Below are positions 1 through 8,091 of a stretch of DNA of 64,000 nt, one piece after another. Each line of letters opens with the position of its first letter. Position 1 is the stretch's first letter. The notes below the pieces were generated by a model. It was not told the DNA's origin. It searched no databases and worked only from the letters and a program-made list of their open reading frames with translations. Origin of the DNA: Candidatus Anstonella stagnisolia (lineage in GTDB: Archaea > Micrarchaeota > Micrarchaeia > Anstonellales > Anstonellaceae). Position numbers and translations under genes: made by a program. The stretch spans positions 248,001 through 312,000 of the forward strand of contig CABMCJ010000004.1 in assembly GCA_902384585.1 (NCBI GenBank), read 5' to 3'.

Positions 1-60
1 TTTTATTTCCTGGGCTGCCTGGGAAACATTTTCAAATTGCATTTCCTCTGGTTCGTACAT
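1..60 (-). CDS. N-terminal 20 codons of an unidentified gene, cut by the window edge
   Basis: On the minus strand an ATG at 60 opens a frame that stays open to base 1 and begins MYEPEEMQFENVSQAAQEIK. An AGGTG ribosome binding site lies about 5 nt before the ATG, and the thioredoxin stop codon is only 8 nt upstream, so the two genes probably share a transcript. Too little is visible to name a family. Confidence 0.55.
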   Translation of the reverse strand, partial: MYEPEEMQFENVSQAAQEIK

Positions 61-68
61 AAAAACAC

Positions 69-386
69 CTAAACTTTCTTGAGAATTGCGCTTAAGTCTG
101 CCTCTTTTAGACCCACATGCGGCTTTGCATCCGCCCGCACTACAACTTTCCCATCCTTGAAAAGCAAAAGAGTTGGGATTACTTCTACCTTATATTCGTC
201 CCAGAGGGGGTTCTCGTCCTCGTCCACCTGCAGTTTTAGGAGGGGAACGCTTGCCTTTCCTTCATAACTTTCGAAAATTGGCAGGAATGCGCGGCAGAAG
301 GGGCACCATGAGGCATAGAAAAGCACGAGAAGCTTGCCTTTCTTGCTTTTTTCCTTTAGCTCTCCAAGCGTTGTAATATTGTCCAT
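69..386 (-). CDS. trx: thioredoxin-fold thiol-disulfide protein
   Basis: A 105-residue cytoplasmic thioredoxin-like protein with the active-site motif YASWCPFC followed by the fold's usual cis-proline segment (VIPTLLLFKDGK). The two cysteines of CPFC would cycle between dithiol and disulfide to reduce partner proteins. A longer frame reaches 428, but the ATG at 386 is preferred because a TATA-like box lies 27 nt upstream (405-413), as expected for a leaderless transcript. The next gene, cut by the window edge, follows 8 nt later. CPFC differs from the classical CGPC, so the protein may be a glutaredoxin-like or disulfide-isomerase-like variant. The assignment to the fold is secure; the specific partner is unknown. 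Confidence 0.85.
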   Translation of the reverse strand: MDNITTLGELKEKSKKGKLLVLFYASWCPFCRAFLPIFESYEGKASVPLLKLQVDEDENPLWDEYKVEVIPTLLLFKDGKVVVRADAKPHVGLKEADLSAILKKV

Positions 387-404
387 ATTTTGAATTTGAA
401 GGGC

Positions 405-413
405 AAATTTATA
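405..413 (-). promoter_or_regulatory. TATA-like box of the thioredoxin gene
   Basis: Read on the minus strand the sequence is TATAAATTT, with its first base 27 nt before the chosen ATG at 386. This spacing places transcription initiation close to the start codon, so the mRNA is probably leaderless. Confidence 0.5.
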
Positions 414-430
414 TTCCTTGCACCCCATTT

Positions 431-443
431 ATCACTACGTTAT
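431..443. promoter_or_regulatory. one-mismatch copy of the ATAAC-N3-GTTAT palindrome
   Basis: The sequence ATCAC-TAC-GTTAT differs by one base from the perfect palindrome seen at 11163, 30716 and 40346. It lies between the divergent thioredoxin and ABC-exporter genes, and its right half runs into a TATA-like TTATAATAT before the exporter start at 461. A regulator bound here would cover the exporter promoter. A single mismatch and no statistics make this weaker than the other three sites. Confidence 0.4.
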
Positions 444-460
444 AATATGCGGTGGGAAAC

Positions 461-1426
461 ATGAGCCTGATTATACAAAACCTTACAAAAAGATACGGGG
501 AGCTTACTGCTGTGGACAACCTGAATATTGAGGTTGAGGCAGGGGAGATATTCGGGCTCCTGGGGCCAAACGGGGCAGGGAAGACCACCACGCTCTCCAT
601 GCTGTGCTGCATAATTGAGCCGACTTCGGGAACTGCGAAAATAAACGGCTTTGACATCAAAACGCAGAAATCGCAGGTGAGAAAATCCATTGGAATCGTG
701 TTCCAGCAGCCTTCTGTGGATGATTTGCTCACTGCAAAGGAAAACCTTGAATTGCACTGCATGCTGTACGGGGTGGAGCAGGGAGTGCGCCAAAAAAGGA
801 TAGATGAGGCATTTTCCCTTGTGGAGCTTGAGGACAGGGAGAATGATTTGGTAAAGACTTATTCCGGTGGCATGAGAAAGCGCCTTGAAATTGCGCGTGC
901 GCTCATACACCGCCCGTCCGTGCTCTTCCTTGATGAGCCCACTACAGGGCTTGATCCGCAAACAAGGGAGCACATGTGGAGCTACATAGAGAGGCTTGCT
1001 GCAGAAGTGCAGATGACTGTTGTGCTCACAACACATTACATGGAGGAGGCGGACGCGCTATCAGACAGGGTGTGCATAATAGACCATGGGAAAAGGATTG
1101 CGCTTGAAACCCCTGAGAAACTTAAAGCGCAAATGGGCGGGGACGTTGTGTACGTGCAGGCACAGAAAATTGACGAGAAGAAAGTGAAATCGCTTTCCTT
1201 TGTGCGCAGCATAAAAAAGCAGGACGGGAAGTTCGCAATCACAATGAAGGATGCGGGAAAGAACTTGCAGAAGCTGCTTGGGAAAATCGGGTGCGTGGAA
1301 AGCGTGGATGTGCACCCCGCAAGCCTCAACGACGTTTTCATAAAATACACAGGAAAGAGCATAAGGGAAGAGGAAGCTGCAGGGGATTACTGGACGCGCG
1401 TGATGAACTCGGAGAAGAAAGAGTAG
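461..1426 (+). CDS. ABC-2 type exporter, ATP-binding subunit (DrrA/CcmA-like)
   Basis: The ATPase half of an export ABC transporter, with a P-loop GPNGAGKT near residue 40, the signature YSGGMRKRLEIARAL, Walker B VLFLDEPTTGLDPQ and the switch histidine in TTHYMEEAD. The C-terminal hundred residues match the small extra domain usual in DrrA-type ATPases. A GTG at 452 is possible, but the ATG at 461 has a GGTG ribosome binding site about 6 nt before it. The permease follows after 5 nt, so the pair forms one exporter. The substrate cannot be told from sequence; relatives export drugs, antibiotics or polysaccharides. The promoter overlaps a palindrome shared with redox genes. Confidence 0.9.
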   Translation: MSLIIQNLTKRYGELTAVDNLNIEVEAGEIFGLLGPNGAGKTTTLSMLCCIIEPTSGTAKINGFDIKTQKSQVRKSIGIVFQQPSVDDLLTAKENLELHCMLYGVEQGVRQKRIDEAFSLVELEDRENDLVKTYSGGMRKRLEIARALIHRPSVLFLDEPTTGLDPQTREHMWSYIERLAAEVQMTVVLTTHYMEEADALSDRVCIIDHGKRIALETPEKLKAQMGGDVVYVQAQKIDEKKVKSLSFVRSIKKQDGKFAITMKDAGKNLQKLLGKIGCVESVDVHPASLNDVFIKYTGKSIREEEAAGDYWTRVMNSEKKE

Positions 1427-1431
1427 GTTTT

Positions 1432-2193
1432 ATGGATTTTCAAAAAGAGATTGATGGGATGTACGGAGTGTGGCTGCGCGAGTTCAAGGTTTTCCTGCGC
1501 GAGCGCGAGAGGATAATAGGCGCGATTTTCACGCCGCTCCTTTGGATGGTTGCATTCGGGGGCGGGCTTGGGGCAAACGTAAGCATAGGGGATTACAATT
1601 ACCAGCAGTTCGTGTTTCCGGGAACCGTTGCAATGGCAACTCTCTTTGCGTCCATGTTCTACGGAGTATACCTTGTGTGGGACAAGAAGCTGGACTTTTT
1701 CAAGGAAGTTCTTGTTGCGCCGCTTTCTCGCGCAAGCGTTTTTGTTGGAAAAGCCGCAGGCGGAGTTACAATATCCATAATAGAGGGCATAATAATAGTG
1801 ATACTTGGCACGCTTATTGCGGGCGTACCGACTTCGCCCATTCTTTTCCTGCAGGCAATCTTTACGATATTCACGCTTTCCCTTGGGATTACGTCCTTTG
1901 GGCTCATCATAGGGGCGAAAATGAAAAGCCCAGACGGGTTTAACCTCATAATATCGTTTGTAATATGGCCGCTCTTCATACTTTCAGGCGCTTTCTTCCC
2001 GCTCAACAACCTGCCTTCGTACTTGCAAATTGTAACGCAGCTCAACCCTGTAACGTATGGGGTGGATGCGCTGCGCGGCATAATGCTTGGGGCAACGCAT
2101 TATGGGATACTTTTTGATTTGGGAGTGCTTTGGGTGTTCAACATTATTGCAGCCGTAATTGGCGCAATAGAGTTTGACAGGATGAAACTGTGA
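1432..2193 (+). CDS. ABC-2 type exporter, membrane subunit
   Basis: A 253-residue integral membrane protein with an amphipathic N-terminal segment and about six hydrophobic helices, ending in the ABC-2 pattern LSGAFFPLNNLPSYLQIVTQ. It is the channel partner of the ATPase that ends 5 nt upstream. The frame is open further 5', but that part overlaps the ATPase and is not typical of the family, whereas ATG 1432 gives a standard N-terminus. Relatives include DrrB and NodJ. Substrate unknown. Confidence 0.85.
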   Translation: MDFQKEIDGMYGVWLREFKVFLRERERIIGAIFTPLLWMVAFGGGLGANVSIGDYNYQQFVFPGTVAMATLFASMFYGVYLVWDKKLDFFKEVLVAPLSRASVFVGKAAGGVTISIIEGIIIVILGTLIAGVPTSPILFLQAIFTIFTLSLGITSFGLIIGAKMKSPDGFNLIISFVIWPLFILSGAFFPLNNLPSYLQIVTQLNPVTYGVDALRGIMLGATHYGILFDLGVLWVFNIIAAVIGAIEFDRMKL

Positions 2194-2208
2194 AGTTCAA
2201 GTGGGAAA

Positions 2209-3450
2209 ATGAAACTCTTCAATACGTACGGAAGGAGAAAGGAAAAGTTTGCGCCTAGCGGGAAAAATATCGGTTTCTATACCTGCGGTCCCACTGTGTA
2301 TGCGCCCCCTCACATCGGGAATTACCGCACTTATGTTTGGGAGGACGTTATCCGAAGGTACCTTGAGTGCAGCGGATACCGCGTAAAGCACATCATGAAT
2401 ATTACGGATCTTGATGACATTGTCCTGAAAGAGGCAAAGAAAAAGAAAACAAGCTGGAAAGCGCTTTCGCAAAAATACGGGAAAATCTTTTTGAAGGAGA
2501 AGAGAATGCTTGGGTGCCTTGAGGCATACAAGTATCCGCGCGCAAGTGCGCACATTGGAGAAATGGTGAAAGTTGCGCAGAAATTGCTGCGCAAAGGTTA
2601 TGCTTACGAAGATGAGAAGGGGGACATTTATTTTGACATTTCAAAGTTTTCCGAGTATGGGAGGCTCTCGAACTTCAAGCCCTCAAAGAAAGCAAAAAAG
2701 GTTTCAAAACAAGATTATTGGCAGTATGATGCAGGGGACTTTTTGCTGTGGAGAGGCTGCAACAACAAATACGCTGAAGCATGCTGGAATACTGCGATTG
2801 GAGTTGGGACTCCTGCGTGGAATTTGGAATGCCCTGCAATGTCCATGAAATACCTTGGGGAAGAATTTGAAATCCACATGGGCGGCACGGACAACGTTTT
2901 TTCGCACCATGAGAATGAGATTGCGGTTGCAAAGTGCGCAAGCGGAAAGAAATTCGTGCGCTACTGGATGCATGTGAAGCACCTTCTCCTTAACGGGAAG
3001 AAGATGAGCAAATCAAAGGGGAATGTGATTGTGCTTGAAGATTTGCTGCGCAAGGGATATTCTGCGCGCGAAGTGAGGGCTGCGCTGCTCTCTGTGCACT
3101 ATAGGAGAAGGATGAATTTCACTTTTGCGAGAATGGAGAGAATTGCAAAGTATGTGAGAAGTGTTGAAAGCGCGATAAAGATTGTGAAAAAGGCTGCGCA
3201 AAGCAGCAAATATGCGGAAAGCGATGCGCAAATTATAGGTGCAATAAAAATGGGAAAGCACGCGCTTGAATGCTTCAAGTACAACATGGACAACGACTTT
3301 AATGCGCCGCACATCCTGCACCACTGCTGCAACCTCATATGCTGGGCGCAGGAAAGGGCGAAAAGGAAAAGGCTTGGGAAGAAGAGCGCGCAAATCGTGC
3401 TGAGAAGCGTGAGGGAGATAAATTCCGTATTGAATGTGCTGGAAATCTGA
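2209..3450 (+). CDS. cysS: cysteinyl-tRNA synthetase
   Basis: Charges tRNA-Cys with cysteine in the cytoplasm. The class I signatures are present: TCGPTVYAPPHIGNYRTYVW near residue 30, containing the zinc-ligand cysteine and the HIGH-like HIGN, and KKMSKSKGN near residue 265. Further conserved elements are GVGTPAWNLECPAMS and HMGGTDNVFSHHENE. At 413 residues it is shorter than typical bacterial enzymes (about 460), mainly at the C-terminal anticodon-recognition end. The gene starts 15 nt after the ABC permease and precedes a Cys-rich protein that has its own promoter. Confidence 0.95.
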   Translation: MKLFNTYGRRKEKFAPSGKNIGFYTCGPTVYAPPHIGNYRTYVWEDVIRRYLECSGYRVKHIMNITDLDDIVLKEAKKKKTSWKALSQKYGKIFLKEKRMLGCLEAYKYPRASAHIGEMVKVAQKLLRKGYAYEDEKGDIYFDISKFSEYGRLSNFKPSKKAKKVSKQDYWQYDAGDFLLWRGCNNKYAEACWNTAIGVGTPAWNLECPAMSMKYLGEEFEIHMGGTDNVFSHHENEIAVAKCASGKKFVRYWMHVKHLLLNGKKMSKSKGNVIVLEDLLRKGYSAREVRAALLSVHYRRRMNFTFARMERIAKYVRSVESAIKIVKKAAQSSKYAESDAQIIGAIKMGKHALECFKYNMDNDFNAPHILHHCCNLICWAQERAKRKRLGKKSAQIVLRSVREINSVLNVLEI

Positions 3451-3503
3451 ATACTGGAGGCAGGCGTTACGGATTTATAACTTTTAGCAGCCTATACTAT
3501 TCC

Positions 3504-5078
3504 ATGCCAGTAGACGAGGGGCAGGTTGCACTTGAGAAGATGTGGCAGGGCACGTGCAGGGTGCTTTTTGGGCAAGAGCTGGGACCACTGCACGAATATG
3601 AGAAGTGGCTTTCCGAGCTTGTTGATGCCCCTTTTGTAGGCAAATCAAGCAAATCCTCAAAAGAGGTCTTTTTTTCCACGCAGAGCTATTCAAATGCAAA
3701 AAAATGCATAGGGCTGGATGAGGTTGACCTGAACCAGAAATTTCCGCCCCTTTCAATAAACCAGATAAAGGACATTGACTCGATTGCACAGGCGATTTCA
3801 GACCGCACATATTACACTGGGAACGTGATTCTTGGGAATTCGAGATATGTTTCAAAAAGCTCGAACATAACTGATGGGACTTACATTTCAAATACGACTG
3901 TTTCGGGAAATTCAAAGTACCTTTGTTACTGCACGCTTGCGCGCCTTGACAATGCGGGATTTGGGAGCAATGCATTCAGCCAGTGCGAATTCTGCCTTAA
4001 ATGCCACGAGCTCACGCGCGTGAAGCGCAGTTTCGAGCTTTGGATGAGCCAGGATTCCTCGGACTGTTATTATTCGCACGGGCTGAAGAACTGCACGGAC
4101 TGCATGTTTTCATTCAATGTGCGCAACAAGAGGTTTGCAATCGGGAACCTTATGCTTGCTCCTGACAAATACAAGGATATAAAAACGAAACTTGTTGCGG
4201 AAATGGCAACGGAAGCAAAGCGCGCAAAAAGGCTGCCCTCCCTTCTTGAGATAGTCGCAATCTCAGGAAAAGCCCCGAAAATCGCGCTTGCATCAAAGCA
4301 GCCTGCGCCAGTAGTACAGGATAAGGGAAAAATAGAGGCTGCATTTGCGCAAACAATGCAAATACTTCTTGGCAGGAAGCTTGCAAAGCCCATTGATTTT
4401 TATGCGCAATGGCTTGTGAGGCACACGCGCGGGATTGGGAAATTCAAGTCCGCAATGAGCGGCAAGGACGTTTTGCTTGCGCACTACGGTAACTATTTCG
4501 ACCTTCCGAAAGACAGGCTGCTCACGCTTGAAGAGGCGAACGAGTTTGGGATGAAGGCGCAAATTGATGCTGCTGCAGTTTCGGACTTGAGCCTGAAGAA
4601 TGCACATGCGAAAATAGGGAATATTGCATTTTTCAACTCCGACATACAGGATGGGGTGAACATGAATGACATTGAATGCACAATTACAATAGATGCATCG
4701 CTTTGCTACAGGGCGGTGTGCAGCGTGTATTCCAAATACTGCGCATATTCCTTTTGGCCGCGAAGCTGCGAATACATATTTGGCTGCGACACTGTGTTTG
4801 ACTCGTCCTTTTGCGTGAACTGCTACAATTCCGTGAACCTGAAGCGCTGCTTTGAGGTGGACAGCAGCAACTCCTGCTCTGACAGCTATTTCTGCCACAA
4901 CTGCGAGAACGTGCAAAACTCAATGTTCTGCTTCAACGTGAAAAATAAGAGGTATGCAATTGGGAACGTTGAGGTTGGGCAGGAGGCGTTCATGAAGGCA
5001 AAGGCGGCACTTGTTGCGCAGATGGCGGATGGGCTTGACAAGAACGGGAAGCTAAGCAGGGACATATTTTCCCTTTAG
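3504..5078 (+). CDS. Cys-rich protein of two homologous modules, function unknown
   Basis: I do not recognise a function. The 524 residues consist of two homologous modules of about 250 residues each. Each opens with a helix-like motif (CRVLFGQELGPLHEYEKWL; MQILLGRKLAKPIDFYAQWL). A middle region with an SSKEVFF or SGKDVLL element follows, then a Cys/Asn/Ser-rich stretch of short irregular repeats, closed by MFSFNVRNKRFAIGN or MFCFNVKNKRYAIGN and a helix. I count 23 cysteines (10 and 13). The repeat texture suggests a beta-solenoid, possibly metal-binding, and resembles Cys-rich proteins of DPANN and CPR genomes often labelled CaiB/BaiF. There is no signal peptide. ATG 3504 follows a TTTATAA box by about 30 nt, so the mRNA is probably leaderless. 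Two one-module relatives lie at 47902 and 48638. Confidence 0.8.
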   Translation: MPVDEGQVALEKMWQGTCRVLFGQELGPLHEYEKWLSELVDAPFVGKSSKSSKEVFFSTQSYSNAKKCIGLDEVDLNQKFPPLSINQIKDIDSIAQAISDRTYYTGNVILGNSRYVSKSSNITDGTYISNTTVSGNSKYLCYCTLARLDNAGFGSNAFSQCEFCLKCHELTRVKRSFELWMSQDSSDCYYSHGLKNCTDCMFSFNVRNKRFAIGNLMLAPDKYKDIKTKLVAEMATEAKRAKRLPSLLEIVAISGKAPKIALASKQPAPVVQDKGKIEAAFAQTMQILLGRKLAKPIDFYAQWLVRHTRGIGKFKSAMSGKDVLLAHYGNYFDLPKDRLLTLEEANEFGMKAQIDAAAVSDLSLKNAHAKIGNIAFFNSDIQDGVNMNDIECTITIDASLCYRAVCSVYSKYCAYSFWPRSCEYIFGCDTVFDSSFCVNCYNSVNLKRCFEVDSSNSCSDSYFCHNCENVQNSMFCFNVKNKRYAIGNVEVGQEAFMKAKAALVAQMADGLDKNGKLSRDIFSL

Positions 5079-5090
5079 AGTTAGACTTCA

Positions 5091-5152
5091 TTGTACAGGA
5101 AAATCCGGGCGCATTTTCGTTGAAGCTTCAGATTCTCTTGTACAGGAAAATC
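5091..5152. repeat. 15-bp direct repeat: duplicated tail of the acetyltransferase gene
   Basis: TTGTACAGGAAAATC occurs at 5091-5105 and again at 5138-5152. The second copy encodes the last residues of the acetyltransferase; the first lies beyond its stop codon. The period is 47 bp. It appears to be a decayed partial tandem duplication of the gene's 3' end. Confidence 0.6.
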
Positions 5153-5580
5153 TGGTCATCGTCTGTTTCGTTGTAATTCTTTACCCTTCCGCACTTCTTG
5201 AATCCGCAGGCGAGATAGAATTTCCTGCTTGTGAATTTTGCGTAGGTATCAACGCGCAGGAATTTGCAGTTGTGCGCTTTTGCGACTTTTTTTGCTGCTG
5301 AGAGTATTTTGCAGCCTAAGCCTTTTCCGCGGAATTCAGGAAGCAATGAGAAAAAGTAAATCACAAGCGCCTGCACTTCCGGGCGGAGTATTATTACGCC
5401 TGCGCTCTTGCCACCTATTTTTATTTCGTATGCTGGATAAAGCGCAAAATATTTCTTGTCAAAGAATATCTTTTTTGCGTGCGCCTGCCAAACGCTGCCC
5501 CATCTGCGTGTTGTCCCTTTTACAAGCAAAGCTAGCCAAGAAGGGCGCCTTTGCTTCATTGGCGCGAATGAGATTTCCAT
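5128..5580 (-). CDS. GNAT-family N-acetyltransferase
   Basis: A 150-residue acetyltransferase of the GNAT fold. The acetyl-CoA pyrophosphate-binding loop is seen as FRGKGLG, preceded by the hydrophobic beta-4 strand ALVIYFFSLLPE and followed by the usual RKFYLACGFKKCG near the C-terminus. The ATG at 5580 is preferred over the longer frame because the extra residues would run into the divergent promoter region. It is transcribed away from a small membrane-protein gene. The substrate (protein N-terminus, small amine or other) cannot be told. Confidence 0.8.
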   Translation of the reverse strand: MEISFAPMKQRRPSWLALLVKGTTRRWGSVWQAHAKKIFFDKKYFALYPAYEIKIGGKSAGVIILRPEVQALVIYFFSLLPEFRGKGLGCKILSAAKKVAKAHNCKFLRVDTYAKFTSRKFYLACGFKKCGRVKNYNETDDDQIFLYKRI

Positions 5581-5631
5581 AGGGGAGATATCGGAGTTAT
5601 ACTTAAAAACTTGCCGTGCGTCCCTTACGCA

Positions 5632-5895
5632 ATGGCAACTTTGGCACAACTTGAGAAAGAAATTGCGCTAATAAAAGAAAGGAACCGCAAGGTTGAGGCA
5701 AACAAGGCTTGGGAAACGAGCTGGGCAAGAAGAATTGCAATTGTTGTTCTTACTTATGCGGTTACGTCTATTGTATTCGCAAGCATAGGGGTTCCAAAGC
5801 CATTTGAGAATGCGCTCGTGCCTACTGTTGCATTCCTGCTTTCCACACTCACGCTTGAGGCTTTCAAGGGAATTTGGATTAAGGGGAGAAAATGA
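5632..5895 (+). CDS. small two-helix membrane protein
   Basis: An 87-residue protein with a charged N-terminal helix (ALIKERNRKVEANKAWETSW) followed by two hydrophobic helices (RIAIVVLTYAVTSIVFASIG and VPTVAFLLSTLTLEAFKGIW). Small proteins of this design occur widely in archaea and have no assigned role. ATG 5632 has a TTAAAAA-type box about 29 nt upstream, suggesting a leaderless start. Its stop overlaps the start of the peptidase gene by 4 nt, so the two are translationally coupled. Confidence 0.7.
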   Translation: MATLAQLEKEIALIKERNRKVEANKAWETSWARRIAIVVLTYAVTSIVFASIGVPKPFENALVPTVAFLLSTLTLEAFKGIWIKGRK

Positions 5896-6953
5896 GAATT
5901 GGGAAAAATATCCTTCACGCACGCGCAAAAAGGTTCTTTTCAAACATGAACGCTTCAAAAGCAAAAGCGGACTTTGCGCTTTTTTACAATACGGACAGCA
6001 CAAGCAGCACGGATGCGAACTTTTCGTATTTTTCAGGAACTGAAATAGACGGGAGCGTGCTGCTTCTTAGGAAAAATGAGACTGGGGTGCTTCTTACGTC
6101 CGGAATGAACTATGAGAAGGCGCGGATTCTTTCTCCTTATCCTGTTGTGAAATTTGCACGCGCAAAAGCGTATGAGGAAATAAGAAAGCTTGCGGGAAGG
6201 GGAAAACTTGTTTGTGGCTTGGACTTGCAGGCAGTGAGCGCTGCAAGGTATTTCAGTGCAAAAAGAAAACTAAAAGTGAAGACAGTTGATGTTTCAGAGG
6301 CTGCTTCTGCTGCACGTGGGACAAAGGATGAAGAAGAAATTATGAAAATAAAAAAAGCTGTGAAGATTGGAAAGGAAATTCTTGACGGTATAGACCCGTT
6401 TGAGTATGAGACGGAACTGGAAGTTTCAAAGGCACTGAAAATTATGGCGCTTGAGAAAGGCTGCGATATCTCTTTCCCTCCAATTGTTGCTTTTGGGGAA
6501 AACTCACGCCTGCCGCACCATGAGCCGAGCGCAAAGAAAATCGGGAAGGGAATTGTGCTCATAGATTTCGGGGTTAAGTACGAAGGATATTGCAGCGACC
6601 TCTCGCGCTGCTATTTCAAGGGAGAGGCAAAAAAAGAAAGAGAAGCATATGCAAAAATGCAGGAAATGTACGAAGACATAGTTAGGAAGTTGGAAAAATG
6701 CAGAACTGGAATGGAAATTGCAAAGCTTGCGGATAATGTTTACAAGAGGCACAAGCAGCCTGCTCTTATACACTGCATCGGGCATGGGATTGGGCTGGAA
6801 GTGCACGAGTATCCGCATTTGGGGCAGAAATCAAAGAATAAAGTAGGGGAGAACACAGTGCTTGCGATTGAGCCGGGCGCGTATTTTGAGAAATTCGGGG
6901 TAAGGTATGAGAATGAGGTTTTGATTTCGGGAAAGAAGGCGAGGACTCTTTAG
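5892..6953 (+). CDS. pepQ: Xaa-Pro aminopeptidase/dipeptidase (M24 metallopeptidase)
   Basis: A cytoplasmic metallopeptidase of the pita-bread fold that removes residues preceding proline. All five expected metal ligands are visible: Asp in VLIDFGVKYEGYCSD (two aspartates), His in IHCIGHGIGLEVHEYP, Glu in AIEPGAY and Glu in RYENEV. The N-terminal 120 residues form the creatinase-like domain. The length of 353 residues is normal. The gene begins at an ATG that overlaps the stop of the membrane-protein gene. A methyltransferase gene follows after 10 nt. Confidence 0.9.
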   Translation: MRIGKNILHARAKRFFSNMNASKAKADFALFYNTDSTSSTDANFSYFSGTEIDGSVLLLRKNETGVLLTSGMNYEKARILSPYPVVKFARAKAYEEIRKLAGRGKLVCGLDLQAVSAARYFSAKRKLKVKTVDVSEAASAARGTKDEEEIMKIKKAVKIGKEILDGIDPFEYETELEVSKALKIMALEKGCDISFPPIVAFGENSRLPHHEPSAKKIGKGIVLIDFGVKYEGYCSDLSRCYFKGEAKKEREAYAKMQEMYEDIVRKLEKCRTGMEIAKLADNVYKRHKQPALIHCIGHGIGLEVHEYPHLGQKSKNKVGENTVLAIEPGAYFEKFGVRYENEVLISGKKARTL

Positions 6954-6963
6954 AGGATGGCAC

Positions 6964-7566
6964 ATGGATGGAGGAAAAATCGTCCAGAAGGGATACAATA
7001 AGATAGCGAAGAAGTACCATGCACAGCGCGCGCGGTTTGACAATGGGAAAGAGCTTGCAAAATTCATGAAGTTGCTGCCGAAAAATGCAAGCGTGCTTGA
7101 TTTGGGGTGCGGGGCAGGGGTTCCGATTTCTAAAACTCTTGTAAAGCGAGGGTTTGCAGTTACCGGAATTGACATTGCAAAGAGTATGCTTGCACTGGCG
7201 AAGAAAAACGTGCCAAAGGCAAAATTCCTGCGAAAAGACATGACAAAACTGGATTTCAAGGCAAATTCATTTGACGGGGCAGTCTCTTTTTATGCAATAA
7301 TACATGTGCCGCGCGAAAGGCATGCAAAAATATTCAGGGGACTGCACAAGGCACTAAAGAATAAAGGAGTTTTTCTTGTGTGCCTTGGAAATGACAGGTG
7401 GGAAGCAACAGAGAAGTATATGGGCACAACAATGTTCTGGAGCCAAAATGAGCCGAAAAAGGCGCTTTCCATAATAAGAAGGGCGGGATTCCGCATAATG
7501 TTTGCAAAAACCCTTGTGCGCGGGGGAGAAACGCACTTTTGGGTGATTGCGAGGAATGTGAAATAG
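6964..7566 (+). CDS. class I SAM-dependent methyltransferase
   Basis: A 200-residue methyltransferase with SAM-binding motif I VLDLGCGAGVPISKTL, the acidic residue at the end of strand 2 in VTGIDIAKSM, and motif III FDGAVSFYAIIHVPRE. It resembles the UbiE/Methyltransf_11 group acting on small molecules. It begins 10 nt after pepQ with GAGG in the spacer. The substrate is unknown. Confidence 0.8.
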   Translation: MDGGKIVQKGYNKIAKKYHAQRARFDNGKELAKFMKLLPKNASVLDLGCGAGVPISKTLVKRGFAVTGIDIAKSMLALAKKNVPKAKFLRKDMTKLDFKANSFDGAVSFYAIIHVPRERHAKIFRGLHKALKNKGVFLVCLGNDRWEATEKYMGTTMFWSQNEPKKALSIIRRAGFRIMFAKTLVRGGETHFWVIARNVK

Positions 7567-7663
7567 AAGGGATAGCCTGCGCGCTTCTCGTCGGAAGAAC
7601 CTTTTTAAACTAATAAGTGCAATAAAGTCCTACTTTTATTATCCTAATTAAGGGGTGTATGAA

Positions 7664-8065
7664 ATGAAAATAGTTATCTCAGACCAAAAAAGCGGCAAGT
7701 CCTACACGACTGAAATTGCCAAGGACAAGGAGGCGCGCCTTATAGGGAAGAAGGTGGGCGAGGAGCTTGAAGGGGCAATTGCAGGCGCGGACGGGTACAC
7801 GCTTAAGATTACCGGAGGCAGCGACCTCTCAGGAATCCCCATGAGGCCGGACGTATCTGGCCCAAGGAGGGCAAGCCTTCTTCTTTCAGAGGGACCGGGC
7901 TTTAGGTCCACAAAGAAGGGAGAGCGCATGAAGAAGACAGTGCGCGGGAACATTATTACAGACGAGATTATGCAGCTGAACACGATTGTTGTGCAGGCGG
8001 GAAGCAAGCCCCTTGAGGAGCTGCTCCCAAAGCCGCAGAAGGAAGAGAAAAAGGAAAGGAAGTAA
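7664..8065 (+). CDS. rps6e: 30S ribosomal protein S6e
   Basis: A protein of the small ribosomal subunit found in archaea and eukaryotes but not bacteria. The N-terminus MKIVISDQKSGKSYTTEI and the segment GYTLKITGGSDLSGIPMRPD are diagnostic. The length of 133 residues fits archaeal S6e, which lacks the phosphorylated eukaryotic tail; the C-terminus here is a lysine/glutamate tail. A GTG at 7655 is in frame, but ATG 7664 has GGGGTG 6 nt upstream. The eIF2-gamma gene follows at 8092, a common archaeal pairing. Confidence 0.95.
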   Translation: MKIVISDQKSGKSYTTEIAKDKEARLIGKKVGEELEGAIAGADGYTLKITGGSDLSGIPMRPDVSGPRRASLLLSEGPGFRSTKKGERMKKTVRGNIITDEIMQLNTIVVQAGSKPLEELLPKPQKEEKKERK

Positions 8066-8091
8066 GGCAGGTTTAAAACTGGGGTGCTAAT

